Assembly: GCA_964429575.1 (NCBI GenBank)
Contig: CAYSCX010000030.1
Coordinates: 1 to 29,787 of the forward strand
Direction of reading: 5' to 3'
DNA from: CAYSCX01 sp964429575
GTDB lineage: Bacteria; Desulfobacterota; Binatia; Binatales; Binataceae
Length of the DNA stretch: 29,787 bases
Below, piece by piece: positions 1-9,101 of this stretch (position 1 is the stretch's first letter; each line of letters begins with the position of its first letter). Position numbers and translations under genes: made by a program. The notes under the pieces were generated by a model that searched no databases, was not told the DNA's origin, and saw only the letters and a program-made list of their open reading frames with translations.

Positions 1-210
1 GCTTGCTGGTCGCATTCGGGCAGACGCTCTGTCAGCCGGTGTCGCCATGGTGCTCCCGCTGTCCGATCGAACAAGCGTGCCCGCGTCTGGGCGTGGTGCA
101 CTCGCGCTAGGCGGGCCGTCCGCGTGGGTTCTCAAAGCTCGCGCCAGATTCGTCGTTGCGCCCTCACGGGGGCTACACTATCCTCGATCCGGCGCTCCCA
201 GCGCTGGAAA
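1..210. other. Left edge, no gene called
   Basis: No recognisable protein is encoded here. The reading frame of the gene starting at 211 is open back to base 1, but the upstream translation is arginine- and serine-rich and resembles no domain, which suggests a fortuitous GC-rich open frame rather than coding sequence. A promoter for the downstream operon probably lies here; the stretch around 174-181 has a weak -10-like TACACTAT, but no well-spaced -35 is visible. A start beyond the window cannot be excluded. Confidence 0.4.
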
Positions 211-1569
211 ATGTCGCTTCCTTCAAAGCCTACGCGGGCGGATGAAAAGCTCGGGCTGATCCTGGGCCAGGTGGGGTCACTGCGCGCGCGCCTCAATTCG
301 CTCGCTTGGCAGCATGGCATGTTCGCGGGCCTGGCGATCATTATCGCCGCCGTCGCTGCGGTGTTTGTGGCCGCATATTTGGCGCCTCCGATCGCGTTCC
401 TGGTGGGAGGCGCCATCGCGATTCTGTTCGGAGGCTTCGCGCTGACTCGAACGCTGGCCCACGCATGGCGGATGCGCGCCTCCGCGGCGCGGGCGGCGGC
501 GGTTGCCGATGAAAGGGCCGCGTTGAAGGGAAGACTGACGACAGTGGTCGAACTGGCCGACGCGCCACGGCGCGGTCCGCTGTGGTCGTACTTAATCGAA
601 GATACGCTTGCGCGCCGCGACGAGTTTGAAGCCGCGCGCATCGAGCAGCGCCGCGTTTCGCGCACTCTGTATCCGTTGCTGGCCTCGCTGGTGGCCGCAT
701 CGCTGGCCGCCGCGCTCATCCTTACGGTGCAGCGCGCCGCGCCGCAGGCCGCGCACAAAGACAACGAAGTGACGATCGATCTCGATCATCTGCAGCTACG
801 TCCCGCCGAGCCGGGATTCGACAATGGCGTCGAAGTCCGCGCCGACGCCGAGACGATGCGCAGGCTCGAGGAAAAACTCGCGCGCGAGGGTCTCGCGCAG
901 GGACCGCCGGGATCATTCGACCGCCTGATGGACCAAGCGCGCGAGCTCGGCAGCGACTTCCAGAGCAAGCTTACGGGTCGCGAACGGCGGCGCCCGCGCA
1001 TCAATCTCAAGCTCGACGACTCCGGCGATGAGGCGAACCGGCCGCCGGACGGATCGCGCGATCGGGCCAAGCTCGCGTCGCGCAAACGAAACGAAGGCGC
1101 GGGCCAGTTCGAGCGTGAAAAGGAATACGACGCGCAACAGAAGTCCGACGCCGAATATGACGCCGAGCCCAAACGCCGGGGCGCCGATGAGCGGATGTCC
1201 GGCGAGATGCTCGGTTCGCAGGGACTGGGCAACGAAGGTTCCGGCGACGACGGGAGCAGTCGCAACGGCGACGGTTCGGGCGATTCGCAAGGCGAGCACA
1301 GTGGCTCCGGCGGCATCGCCCGTGGCCTCGGTGCGGAACCCGAAACGCTCTTCGGACGGCGCGAAACGACCAAGCTCGGCGGCGAGGGATTTGAAATCGC
1401 AATAGAGGCGCGCCCGATGGACGCCGGCGCACGGGGCGCGGGCCGTTCCTTCCTGCCGCCCAAGGTCCGCACGCCACTCAACCCAACGCAACACCCCGAC
1501 GAACCGGTCGCGCGCGCTGCGGTGCCGGTCGAAGATCGGGATACGATAAAGCGAGTCTTCGAAAGATGA
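211..1569 (+). CDS. Hypothetical membrane protein heading a MoxR operon (DUF4175-like)
   Basis: The predicted protein has 452 residues. Two close hydrophobic helices lie at about residues 37-80, a third at about 152-174, and a long polar tail follows. The tail is low in complexity between about 230 and 380, rich in Gly, Ser, Asp, Glu and Arg, and probably disordered. Large membrane proteins of this layout often head MoxR-DUF58-VWA operons (DUF4175-type), and I assign it by that resemblance and context; no catalytic motif is visible. The ATG at 211 is chosen because upstream residues look non-coding; its Shine-Dalgarno is poor. The stop overlaps the start of the MoxR gene by four bases (ATGA at 1566-1569), which suggests translational coupling. 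A role in envelope integrity with the downstream ATPase is inference only. Confidence 0.6.
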   Translation: MSLPSKPTRADEKLGLILGQVGSLRARLNSLAWQHGMFAGLAIIIAAVAAVFVAAYLAPPIAFLVGGAIAILFGGFALTRTLAHAWRMRASAARAAAVADERAALKGRLTTVVELADAPRRGPLWSYLIEDTLARRDEFEAARIEQRRVSRTLYPLLASLVAASLAAALILTVQRAAPQAAHKDNEVTIDLDHLQLRPAEPGFDNGVEVRADAETMRRLEEKLAREGLAQGPPGSFDRLMDQARELGSDFQSKLTGRERRRPRINLKLDDSGDEANRPPDGSRDRAKLASRKRNEGAGQFEREKEYDAQQKSDAEYDAEPKRRGADERMSGEMLGSQGLGNEGSGDDGSSRNGDGSGDSQGEHSGSGGIARGLGAEPETLFGRRETTKLGGEGFEIAIEARPMDAGARGAGRSFLPPKVRTPLNPTQHPDEPVARAAVPVEDRDTIKRVFER

Positions 1570-2606
1570 ATACCGCCACCGCGGACGGCCTGAGCGTGGC
1601 CGATTTCGCGCGGACCTTCCGCCGCATCCAAGCCGAGGTCCACAAGATGATCGTCGGCCACGAGCAGGCAGTCGAGGAACTGCTCATCGCATTTTTCGCG
1701 GGCGGTCACGTGCTCATCGAAGGGGTCCCCGGCACCGGCAAGACCACCCTGGTAAAGACGCTTGGCCTTGCGCTCAATCTGAGCTTCAACCGGATCCAGT
1801 TCACCGTCGATTTGATGCCCGCGGACATCACCGGCACGCGCGTGATTCTCACCGGCGAGGACGGACGCCGCGAGTTCAGCTTTCAGCCCGGTCCGGTGTT
1901 CTGCCACATCCTGCTGGGCGACGAGATCAACCGCGCGACTCCCAAGACCCAGTCGGCGCTGCTCGAGGCGATGGCGGAGCTGCAGGTCACCGTCTCCGGC
2001 AAGACTTATCCGCTCGCGCCGCCATACTTTGTCATGGCGACCCTCAATCCGATCGAAATGGAGGGAACCTATCCGCTGCCCGAGGCGCAGCTTGACCGGT
2101 TCCTGTTCAAGGTGCGGCTCAACTTTCCCGATGAGTCCGAACTCACGCGTATCATCTCTTCGACCACCGGTCCGGAAGAAGCCGGCGTCGAGCCCGTATT
2201 CGCCGTCGCCGAGGCCGCCGAACGAGTCGAGGCGCTCAAGCGGTTGGTGCGCGAAGTGATGGCGCCGCCGAGCATCGAGCAGTACGCCGCCCGGCTGGTC
2301 CGCGCGTCGCAACCGCAGAACTCGCGCTTCATCGGCAACACCGCCGACTCCATTCACGAGGAAGTCGTCAACCGTTACGTGACGTTCGGCTCGAGCCCGC
2401 GCGGGGCACAGGCGCTGATCCTCGGTGCAAAGGTGCGCGCATTACTCGATGGCCGCGCCAACGTCGCGCGCGAAGACCTCGAGCACATCGCGGTGCCGGC
2501 GCTCGCGCATCGCATGATGCTGAATTACGCCGCGCACTCCGACGGCATCGACGCGGTCCACATAGTCGAGCGCGTAATTCATACCGTGCGCTCGGCGCGC
2601 GCCTGA
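1566..2606 (+). CDS. moxR: MoxR-family AAA+ ATPase
   Basis: This 346-residue cytoplasmic AAA+ ATPase carries Walker A GVPGTGKT at residues 53-60, a Walker B ending in LLGDE at 116-120, sensor-1 Asn161 in TLNP and an Arg finger candidate in LDRF (Arg178). The EGTYPLPEAQLDRF segment is typical of MoxR proteins, and the length matches the family. MoxR ATPases act as chaperone-like remodelers working with VWA-domain partners, which are encoded immediately downstream. The ATG overlaps the stop of the preceding membrane-protein gene, and the DUF58 gene starts 10 bases after its stop, so the genes are almost certainly co-transcribed. The substrate matured by this system cannot be told from sequence. 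Confidence 0.93.
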   Translation: MNTATADGLSVADFARTFRRIQAEVHKMIVGHEQAVEELLIAFFAGGHVLIEGVPGTGKTTLVKTLGLALNLSFNRIQFTVDLMPADITGTRVILTGEDGRREFSFQPGPVFCHILLGDEINRATPKTQSALLEAMAELQVTVSGKTYPLAPPYFVMATLNPIEMEGTYPLPEAQLDRFLFKVRLNFPDESELTRIISSTTGPEEAGVEPVFAVAEAAERVEALKRLVREVMAPPSIEQYAARLVRASQPQNSRFIGNTADSIHEEVVNRYVTFGSSPRGAQALILGAKVRALLDGRANVAREDLEHIAVPALAHRMMLNYAAHSDGIDAVHIVERVIHTVRSARA

Positions 2607-2616
2607 GGCTGCATCG

Positions 2617-3522
2617 ATGCTCGAAGCGCGCGCGTTCGAGCCGGACTATCTCCGCAAACTCGACCGCCTGGTGCTCGGCATCAAGCGCGCTCGCACGGTC
2701 CGCTCCGGCCAACGCACGCTCGGCCGCATCCAGGGACTCGGCTTGGAAGTCGAGAATTTCAAGGAGTACACGCCGGGCGACGATTTGCGCTTTCTCGATT
2801 GGAACGCGATGGCGCGCCTCGACGACCTGCTCATCCGCACCTACCGCGCAGAGCGCCAGGTCGAAATCACGATGGTCGTTGACGCGAGCGCGTCGATGGC
2901 CTTTCCGCAGCGCGACGACAAGCTCGGCTTCGCGCTCGCTCTTGGTGCGTCGCTCGCATATATCGCGATGGGCGATAACGACGCCGCGCGCATCGCTACG
3001 TTCTGTGCGCATCGCGGCCGCATGAACCTCGAAAAAACCATCTTTCGCCGCCGCCGCGAGTCGTACGTCGATCTCAAGCCGTTCGTGACGCGTGCGAAGG
3101 CGGGCGGTGAGACGCGGCTCGGCGCGGCCATCGACGAGCTGCTGCGCGAGCGACGCCCGGCGGGAGTCGTCATTGTCATTTCCGATTTCCTCGTCAGTCA
3201 GACCGACTACGAAGATGCTCTGTCGCGGCTGGTTGGCGCGCGGCATGAAGTGAAAGTGATTCACGTGATGGGCGAACAGGAGAGCGAGGGCGCGTATCCG
3301 CCGGGTTTATATCTGGTTCGCGACGCGGAAACCGGTGAAACCCGCGAGACCGTGTTCGGCCCCGGCCTCGCCGCGGCGTGCCGTCGCAAGGTCGAGGCTC
3401 TCTGCGCGCGCCTGAGCGAGTTCTGCCGCTCACGCGGCATCGTGTACGCGCCGGCGTTCGGCGCGCAAAATCTGGAGAGCATTCTCTCCCGCGAGCTGCC
3501 GCGGCTGGGCATCATCAGGTAG
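2617..3522 (+). CDS. DUF58 domain protein, MoxR partner
   Basis: The 301-residue protein has the DUF58 signature: a conserved E-N-F-K-E-Y-T-P-G-D-D block at about residues 46-56, then R-x-L-D-W-N and a RTYRAER segment near 75-80. It is followed by a VWA-like fold with an intact metal-ion-dependent adhesion site, D89-A-S91-A-S93. There is no membrane segment, so it should be cytosolic or peripherally bound. DUF58 proteins are the usual partners of MoxR ATPases and are thought to link the ATPase to membrane VWA proteins. It sits 10 bases after moxR and 2 bases before the next start. No truncation or unusual residue is seen. Confidence 0.9.
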   Translation: MLEARAFEPDYLRKLDRLVLGIKRARTVRSGQRTLGRIQGLGLEVENFKEYTPGDDLRFLDWNAMARLDDLLIRTYRAERQVEITMVVDASASMAFPQRDDKLGFALALGASLAYIAMGDNDAARIATFCAHRGRMNLEKTIFRRRRESYVDLKPFVTRAKAGGETRLGAAIDELLRERRPAGVVIVISDFLVSQTDYEDALSRLVGARHEVKVIHVMGEQESEGAYPPGLYLVRDAETGETRETVFGPGLAAACRRKVEALCARLSEFCRSRGIVYAPAFGAQNLESILSRELPRLGIIR

Positions 3523-3524
3523 CC

Positions 3525-5378
3525 GTGGGCATTCTCAATCCGCTCAACCTGCTCTACGCAGCGAGCATCGCGATTCTGTTTGCGATCTATCTGCGCGCGC
3601 GTTCGCAGCCGACCGTCGAAGTCTCGAGTCTGATGCTGTTCGATGAGGCGCCCGCGCCGGTCCAACGCGTACGCTACCTGCGCCTGGATCCGCTCTTCTG
3701 GCTCGAGACCGCCGCACTCGCCGCGCTCACGCTCGCGATCGCCGGCTTCTATCTGATGATGCCGCCGGCCGCGGGCAGCGGACGCACTCGGGCGCTGGTC
3801 TTCGATCTCGGCGCGGCGATGGGAGCCGAAGATTCCGGCAGCACGCGGCTCGACACGGCGAAGAGCGAGGCGCTCGATTTGGTTGCGGGCGCTACGCCGG
3901 GAGACCGCTTCTCCGTGGTTGGTTACGCGCTCGAGGCGCGCGTCTATCAAACGCCCACCACCGACGCCGACGCGATCATCAACGCGATAGAAGAGCTGCG
4001 CCCGATGGCAGTCGGCGTCAGGCCCGCCGCCGTGACCGCCGCGATGATGCGTGCGCGCAACGCTTCGGAGATGAACATTTTCTCCGATCGCTGGCCGCCC
4101 GAGGCCGCGCTTGCGGGCCTGGATCCCGGAACGCGCGTGGAAATGCACTTGGTCGGCGGCAACGACGACAATCTCGCGGTAGTGTCGGTCGACCCCGGTG
4201 TGCCGGGCGCTTCGCAGGGGCGCGCGGTGTTGCGCAACTTCGCGCCACGGCCGCGGCTGCTCGAGTTCGGCATCGAGCTTGACGGTGAATCGGTACATCG
4301 CGCACCGCTGACCCTCGCGCCCGGCGAACAATTGGTCGTGCCGTTCGGTCCACTCACGCATGGCGGTCTTCTCGAGGCGCGGATCCGAACCGCCGACGCG
4401 CTCGCCGCCGACAACGTGCACTTCGCTTACGCGCCAGCCAATGTGAGCACCCGCGTGCTGGTGCTCTCACCCGATCGCGGCGTGCGCGATGATCTCGCGC
4501 GGGTGCTCCTCGCCGTGAATCCCAATTTCGTCATCCAGGCGGCCGACCCCGCCGAGTTCAAGTCCGATCCCGCAGTCGAACCGTTCGACCTCGAAGTCGT
4601 GCACGACTCCGCGCCCGGCTCACTGGCGGGAAGGTCGGTGCTGTACATTTATCCGCGCGACGATTTTTCGCCGGAGAACGTCAAGATCGAACGTTCCATT
4701 GCGGCCGTGCGGATGCGCGCGCGCGATGGCGGCGTTCTGGCGCTCGGGCCCGCCCGAGTGATCGACGTGCCCCCGTGGATGGATACCGTCGTGAGCGGGT
4801 CGGGCGGCGCTACCGAGGGCGCGGTCGCGCTCGCCGCGGTGGGAGAAAATGCCGGGCGGCGCGTCGGCGTGCTTTCCTTCGACGTTCGCGATCACAGCCT
4901 GCTCGACCCCGACCGGCTCGATGCACTGCTCGCGACCGTTGACGTCGTGCGACGGCTCACCGCGCCCCGGCAAAGCAGAATCGTGACGACCGGCGCCTAC
5001 GTCGAGGTGCCCGCGAGCGGAGCCGCGAAAATCACAGCGCCCGATGCGAGCGTCACATCTGCGCGCGCCGACCAGTGGGGACGCGTGCGCATGCGGCCGC
5101 TGCAGTCTGGGCGCTACGCAGTTCAATCCGATGCCGCCACGGTCGAAGTGCTCGCGAATTACTACGACGCGGCCGAGTCGAATCTCACCGCGAAGAAAGC
5201 CGACACCGACAGGGCCGTGCGTACGGCCGCCTCGGCAGCCGGAGCGCGCGAGGTCTCGCGCGCAAACGAGCCGCGCCCGCTCGCTGCCTGGCTCATCGCA
5301 CTCGTGATCGCGGTGATCGCCGTCGAGTCGGCGATTCTGCTTCGCCACGCGGCGCGCTGGGGGATGAGCCATGTTTAG
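3525..5378 (+). CDS. BatA-like membrane protein with degenerate VWA domain
   Basis: The 617-residue protein begins with the BatA N-terminal pattern (L-N-P-L-N-L-L-Y-A-A, a first helix at about 8-24, a polar loop, a second helix at about 58-79). A VWA-like domain follows from about residue 88. Its metal site reads D94-L-G-A-A-M instead of D-x-S-x-S, so metal binding through the usual serines is probably lost. A long region of beta character then leads to a C-terminal helix at about 590-612. The GTG at 3525, two bases after the DUF58 stop, is preferred because it gives the expected BatA start; an upstream in-frame ATG would lie inside the DUF58 gene. Its end overlaps the next gene by eight bases. 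It likely forms a membrane complex with the next protein. Confidence 0.8.
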   Translation: MGILNPLNLLYAASIAILFAIYLRARSQPTVEVSSLMLFDEAPAPVQRVRYLRLDPLFWLETAALAALTLAIAGFYLMMPPAAGSGRTRALVFDLGAAMGAEDSGSTRLDTAKSEALDLVAGATPGDRFSVVGYALEARVYQTPTTDADAIINAIEELRPMAVGVRPAAVTAAMMRARNASEMNIFSDRWPPEAALAGLDPGTRVEMHLVGGNDDNLAVVSVDPGVPGASQGRAVLRNFAPRPRLLEFGIELDGESVHRAPLTLAPGEQLVVPFGPLTHGGLLEARIRTADALAADNVHFAYAPANVSTRVLVLSPDRGVRDDLARVLLAVNPNFVIQAADPAEFKSDPAVEPFDLEVVHDSAPGSLAGRSVLYIYPRDDFSPENVKIERSIAAVRMRARDGGVLALGPARVIDVPPWMDTVVSGSGGATEGAVALAAVGENAGRRVGVLSFDVRDHSLLDPDRLDALLATVDVVRRLTAPRQSRIVTTGAYVEVPASGAAKITAPDASVTSARADQWGRVRMRPLQSGRYAVQSDAATVEVLANYYDAAESNLTAKKADTDRAVRTAASAAGAREVSRANEPRPLAAWLIALVIAVIAVESAILLRHAARWGMSHV

Positions 5379-7956
5379 TCGCCCGGCCGTCCTGTGGCTC
5401 CTCCTGCTGTTGCCGCTCATCGTGATGCCGGCAGCGCTGGCGATTAGGAATGGCCGGTGGTTGGCTGGTGTATCGCTCGGACTGTTGCGCGCGATGCTGT
5501 TTGTCGCGCTGGTGGTCCTGCTCGCGGGGCTGAGAGTTCCGGCCAGCACGGCTTTGCGAAATCTCTCCGTGTTGGTTGCGATCGATCAGTCGCGCTCGAT
5601 TGCGCCCGACCAGGCCGATTGGATGCGCCGGCAGGTCGCGGCGTTGCGATCATCACTCGGCCCGGTTGATCAACTGGGCGTGCTCGGGTTCGGCCGCGAT
5701 GTGAAGCTGCTCGCGCCGCTGGCCGATCCGCGCACGGTGGGCGAAATCGGCGCCGGCGCCGATCCCGGTGCGACAGATATTGCCGCCGCGCTGACCGCGG
5801 CAGGCGCGCTCTTTGCGGTTGAAAGCGAAAAGCGAATCGTGCTCCTGAGCGACGGCAACCAGACGCAGGGCGACGCGCAGGCCGAGACTCTCGCGCTCGC
5901 GGACGAAGGAGTCCGCGTATTCACATTCGCGCCGCCGCGGTCGGAGACCGAACGAATCGCGCTGATCGATCTCGATGCGCCAGGCTCGGTGCGTTCCGAC
6001 CAGCGCTTCGCTTTCCGCATCGGAATTGAGAGCCAGGCTGGCGGCCCCATTGACGCCGATCTCAAACTTCTGCGCGACGGTGCGCCGGTCGGCAGTCAGT
6101 CCGTGCGCTTGAAGCATGGCCTCAATCGTTTCGAGCTGCCCTACCGCTTCGAGCGCGCGGGCGCCTATGTGATGAGCGTGGAGATGAGCGCGCCGCAGCC
6201 GGTTGTCACGGTGAACCCGCGCGCCGAAACTGCACTGTCAGTGCTCGAGCCGCCGCGCGTGCTGGTGGTTTCCTCGGCGCCGCCCGAAAGCGTGATCGGT
6301 GCATTCCGGCGCCGCAACTATCGCCTCGACATCGTGTCGCCGCGTGGCCTGCCGGAAAACGCCTCCGACTATTTGCGTTATCAGCTCGTCGTGCTCGGCG
6401 ACGTGTCATCAGATGAATTGACCGCGGGCGCGCAGCAGGCGTTCAATCGCTACGTCGCCGATCTCGGTGGAGGGCTGATCGTCACGGGCGAGGCGCTTCG
6501 CGATGAGAAGTTTCGCGGCAGCACGCTCGAAAAAACTTTACCCGTGACCTTCCGCGTGCAGCCACCGCCTCCGTCGCGCGAGCCGATTGCGGTTTATCTC
6601 TGCATCGATCGCTCCAACTCGATGAGCTACGACTCGCGCTATCCGGCGGTGCGCAACAACGAGCGCATCCGGTACGCCAAGGCCGCGGCGATTGCCCTGC
6701 TGCGCCAGCTCGATGACACGGACTACGCCGGCGTGGCCGCGTTCGACTCGCAGCCCTACGTCCTCGCCCATCTCGAACCGCTGGGCGACAACCGCTCGGC
6801 GCTCGAGAACCGCATCGAGCGCCTCGAACCCGGCGGCGGTACCGACTTCAAGGAAGCGCTCGAAATCGCGCAGCGCGAGATTCTCGACGGCGGAATCCCG
6901 GTGCGCCAGGTCTTTCTGCTGACTGACGGCGACACCAACCGCCAGTACCACGACCACGACTCGCTCATCGCGGACTTTGCGCGCGACAGAATTCCCGTCT
7001 CGACGATCCGGATCGGTCCCGACCTTGCCAACCTGCGCTTGCTCCAGGATTTTGCGCAGGCGACCAATGGTACGTTCTACCGCGTGCAGGACATCGAGAA
7101 GCTGCCGCTGCTGCTGGTCGGTCTCACGCGCGAGGCGATGAACCGGCGCAAAGGCGGGCGCACGCGCATCGAGTCGGGCGGCCACAGCGCGATTCTGGCC
7201 GGAATCGAGGTCAATGAGATTCCGCCCATCGACTACTTCGCGTCCACCGTGCTCAAGGATGGCGCACAGGCGCCGCTCAAGGTAACGCGCGGCCGCGTCT
7301 CCACGCCGCTTCTGGCCGCATGGCAGTACGGCCTTGGACGCGCCGCCGTATTCGCGGCAGATCCTGACTCGCTCGCGACGCTCAGCTGGATTCGCTGGAA
7401 CCGTTACGCGGAATTCTGGTCGCAGCTTGCGACGTGGGCGATGCGCCACGGCGACCCGGGGCCATTTTCAATGCAACTCCGCGCCGCTCCCGACGGCTCA
7501 GTTCGCATCGACGCGGAAAAGGCGGACTCCGCGCCGGTCAGCAACCTCGTGTGCCGCATCACCGGCGCCGGCACGGCGCTTGACGTTCCGATGACGCAGG
7601 CGGGCGCGTCGCTCTATTTCGGCGAGGTTGTTCCGCTGCCTCGCGGCAAGTACGCGGCAACCCTGATGCTCAAGGCGGGCGACACCGAGCGCGTCCTCTT
7701 GCAGCGCGAGTTCGCTTCCGTCGGTTCGCTGCCCGCCGATGCCGCCGAGTTGCGCATCCACTCGCCCAATTACGCGCTGCTGAAACGGCTTGCCACCTCG
7801 ACGGGCGGCGCGTTCGATGCGCCCGCCGGTGAAATCGTAAAACGCAGCGGCGCGACCGTCACGGTTTACCGAAGCGCGGAGCCCTACGTGCTGCCGCTTG
7901 TTTTCGCGTTGTTCCTTGCCGAGGTCTTCGTGCGCCGGCGTTACCTTGGAGACTAG
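5371..7956 (+). CDS. Large membrane protein with two VWA domains and glutamine-amidotransferase-like fold
   Basis: The 861-residue protein opens with two hydrophobic segments (about 5-24 and 32-53). A first VWA domain carries D72-Q-S74-R-S76. A class-I glutamine-amidotransferase-like region begins near residue 296, and a second VWA domain with D413-R-S415-N-S417-M appears to be inserted in it; the amidotransferase-like region resumes around 640-690 with a Gly/Trp-rich tail typical of such proteins. A last helix lies near 837-856, followed by Arg-rich residues. Both metal sites look intact, unlike that of the preceding BatA-like protein. Families of this type (COG2304-like, with the putative amidotransferase Pfam domain DUF1355) occur with MoxR and DUF58. 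The active-site Cys of true amidotransferases was not found, so a structural or adhesive role is more likely. Confidence 0.85.
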   Translation: MFSRPAVLWLLLLLPLIVMPAALAIRNGRWLAGVSLGLLRAMLFVALVVLLAGLRVPASTALRNLSVLVAIDQSRSIAPDQADWMRRQVAALRSSLGPVDQLGVLGFGRDVKLLAPLADPRTVGEIGAGADPGATDIAAALTAAGALFAVESEKRIVLLSDGNQTQGDAQAETLALADEGVRVFTFAPPRSETERIALIDLDAPGSVRSDQRFAFRIGIESQAGGPIDADLKLLRDGAPVGSQSVRLKHGLNRFELPYRFERAGAYVMSVEMSAPQPVVTVNPRAETALSVLEPPRVLVVSSAPPESVIGAFRRRNYRLDIVSPRGLPENASDYLRYQLVVLGDVSSDELTAGAQQAFNRYVADLGGGLIVTGEALRDEKFRGSTLEKTLPVTFRVQPPPPSREPIAVYLCIDRSNSMSYDSRYPAVRNNERIRYAKAAAIALLRQLDDTDYAGVAAFDSQPYVLAHLEPLGDNRSALENRIERLEPGGGTDFKEALEIAQREILDGGIPVRQVFLLTDGDTNRQYHDHDSLIADFARDRIPVSTIRIGPDLANLRLLQDFAQATNGTFYRVQDIEKLPLLLVGLTREAMNRRKGGRTRIESGGHSAILAGIEVNEIPPIDYFASTVLKDGAQAPLKVTRGRVSTPLLAAWQYGLGRAAVFAADPDSLATLSWIRWNRYAEFWSQLATWAMRHGDPGPFSMQLRAAPDGSVRIDAEKADSAPVSNLVCRITGAGTALDVPMTQAGASLYFGEVVPLPRGKYAATLMLKAGDTERVLLQREFASVGSLPADAAELRIHSPNYALLKRLATSTGGAFDAPAGEIVKRSGATVTVYRSAEPYVLPLVFALFLAEVFVRRRYLGD

Positions 7957-7983
7957 GTTAGCTTCGCGGATGGAGCCGAGGCC

Positions 7984-8544
7984 ATGATGAAACGTTCGGA
8001 TGTGACTTTGATCGTCGCGTTGGCGCTCGCACTGTTTGCGCTCGCATTCGCGGCGACGGCGACCGGCGTGCGCGCGGAGTTTACGAAACGCGATGCGGAC
8101 GCGCTCGCGAAAACCACCAAGATCTTCGTCGCGACTGTGCGCAAAGACGGCAACCAGAGCCGCCCAGGGGAAGTCTGGTTTACGACCGGCGCGGACGGCA
8201 CGGTGCTGATTCAAACATCGCCGTCAACTTGGAAGGCGAAACGAATCGGGCGTGGCAGCCCCGCCATCGTCTGGATCGGTGCGGAGAACGGCCCCGCATT
8301 CATCGGCAACGCCGAGATCACCAAGGATGCCGCAGCGATTCAGAAGATCCTCGATGATTTCCGCGAGCGCTACCTGATGAATCGCATCGGTGGTGTGGGC
8401 CCTTCGCGTGCGAAGTTCGACGACGGCCGGGTCATCGCCATAAAGATCACGCCGGTGCGTGATCTGCCCGATGGCTTCGAGTCCGAGCCGGGCAAGCTCG
8501 CGCCTAAAATTGAAAACGTGTCTTCAACCGCCGAATCCGAATAG
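7984..8544 (+). CDS. Exported PNPOx-like split-barrel protein
   Basis: The 186-residue protein has an N-terminal signal peptide, with a hydrophobic core at about residues 8-28 and an Ala-x-Ala-type site near G-V-R-A/E. The mature part resembles the pyridoxamine 5'-phosphate oxidase-like split beta-barrel (a V-A-T-V-R-K-D-G-N start, a P-G-E-V-W-F strand, and W-K-A-K-R-I-G-R-G-S-P). Such barrels bind FMN, F420 or heme; which one, if any, cannot be told. An exported member is less usual than a cytosolic one. GGAG at 7972 and GAGG at 7978 precede the ATG; the next codon is also ATG, so 7987 is an alternative start. The gene lies 27 bases after the double-VWA gene and 13 before the DUF983 gene, in the same orientation. 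Confidence 0.65.
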   Translation: MMKRSDVTLIVALALALFALAFAATATGVRAEFTKRDADALAKTTKIFVATVRKDGNQSRPGEVWFTTGADGTVLIQTSPSTWKAKRIGRGSPAIVWIGAENGPAFIGNAEITKDAAAIQKILDDFRERYLMNRIGGVGPSRAKFDDGRVIAIKITPVRDLPDGFESEPGKLAPKIENVSSTAESE

Positions 8545-8557
8545 CCGCGGAACCATC

Positions 8558-9001
8558 ATGGGACGCCCACGCGGCAACCTCGCGCACCATCGTAGCGACT
8601 CGAAGCCTCAAGAGCCGTTTTGGAGATTGATCGGGCGCGCGCTGCGCCGACGCTGCCCCTCGTGCGGACGCGGCGCGGTGTTCCGTTCGCACTTTCACAT
8701 GAATCCGACCTGCCCCAACTGTCACGTCGTCTTTTGGAAAGACCCGGGCGAGTCGCTGGGTGCGATGTATCTCGACTACGTGTTTGCCGCCGCCGCATTC
8801 CTCGCCGTCTGGCTCGTCATCTCGATGACCATGAACATCTCGCAGCTCACGCTTTTCATCACGCTCGGCGCGGTCGCGGTCGGAAGCGTGCTTGCGCTCT
8901 ATCCGTGGTCGCGATGTTTATGGACGGTGCTGGTTTACATCTCCGGCGGCATCGAGCGCCCGCCGATGCGCGCGCTCCGCGGCGGCAAACCCCCGAGTTG
9001 A
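8558..9001 (+). CDS. DUF983 family zinc-ribbon membrane protein
   Basis: The 147-residue protein contains a paired-cysteine zinc ribbon, CPSCGRGAVF followed by CPNCHVVF about 20 residues later, then two transmembrane helices (about 70-91 and 96-117) and a short tail. The order C-x2-C, C-x2-C, a Gly/Glu motif (K-D-P-G-E-S) and two helices is the DUF983 layout. Family function is not established. The ATG at 8558 follows a GCGGAA stretch; an in-frame start farther upstream would read back into the PNPOx-like gene and is not supported. It is the last gene of the plus-strand unit and is convergent with the aminotransferase gene, leaving about 100 bases in which I see no clear terminator. Confidence 0.8.
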   Translation: MGRPRGNLAHHRSDSKPQEPFWRLIGRALRRRCPSCGRGAVFRSHFHMNPTCPNCHVVFWKDPGESLGAMYLDYVFAAAAFLAVWLVISMTMNISQLTLFITLGAVAVGSVLALYPWSRCLWTVLVYISGGIERPPMRALRGGKPPS

Positions 9002-9101
9002 CGTCGGCGTCGGCTGTGCGCAATTCACTACCGGCGTTGGCTCGCGCCGATTGGATGGATGTTGGTGTCCTGCTCGTTCACGATGCGCCGCCGTACTGAC
9101 A

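Noticed and set aside
786..2357. Long minus-strand open frame opposite the membrane protein and moxR genes
   Set aside because: It is antisense to clear coding sequence and its translation is a low-complexity Arg/Ser/Pro-rich shadow typical of GC-rich DNA.
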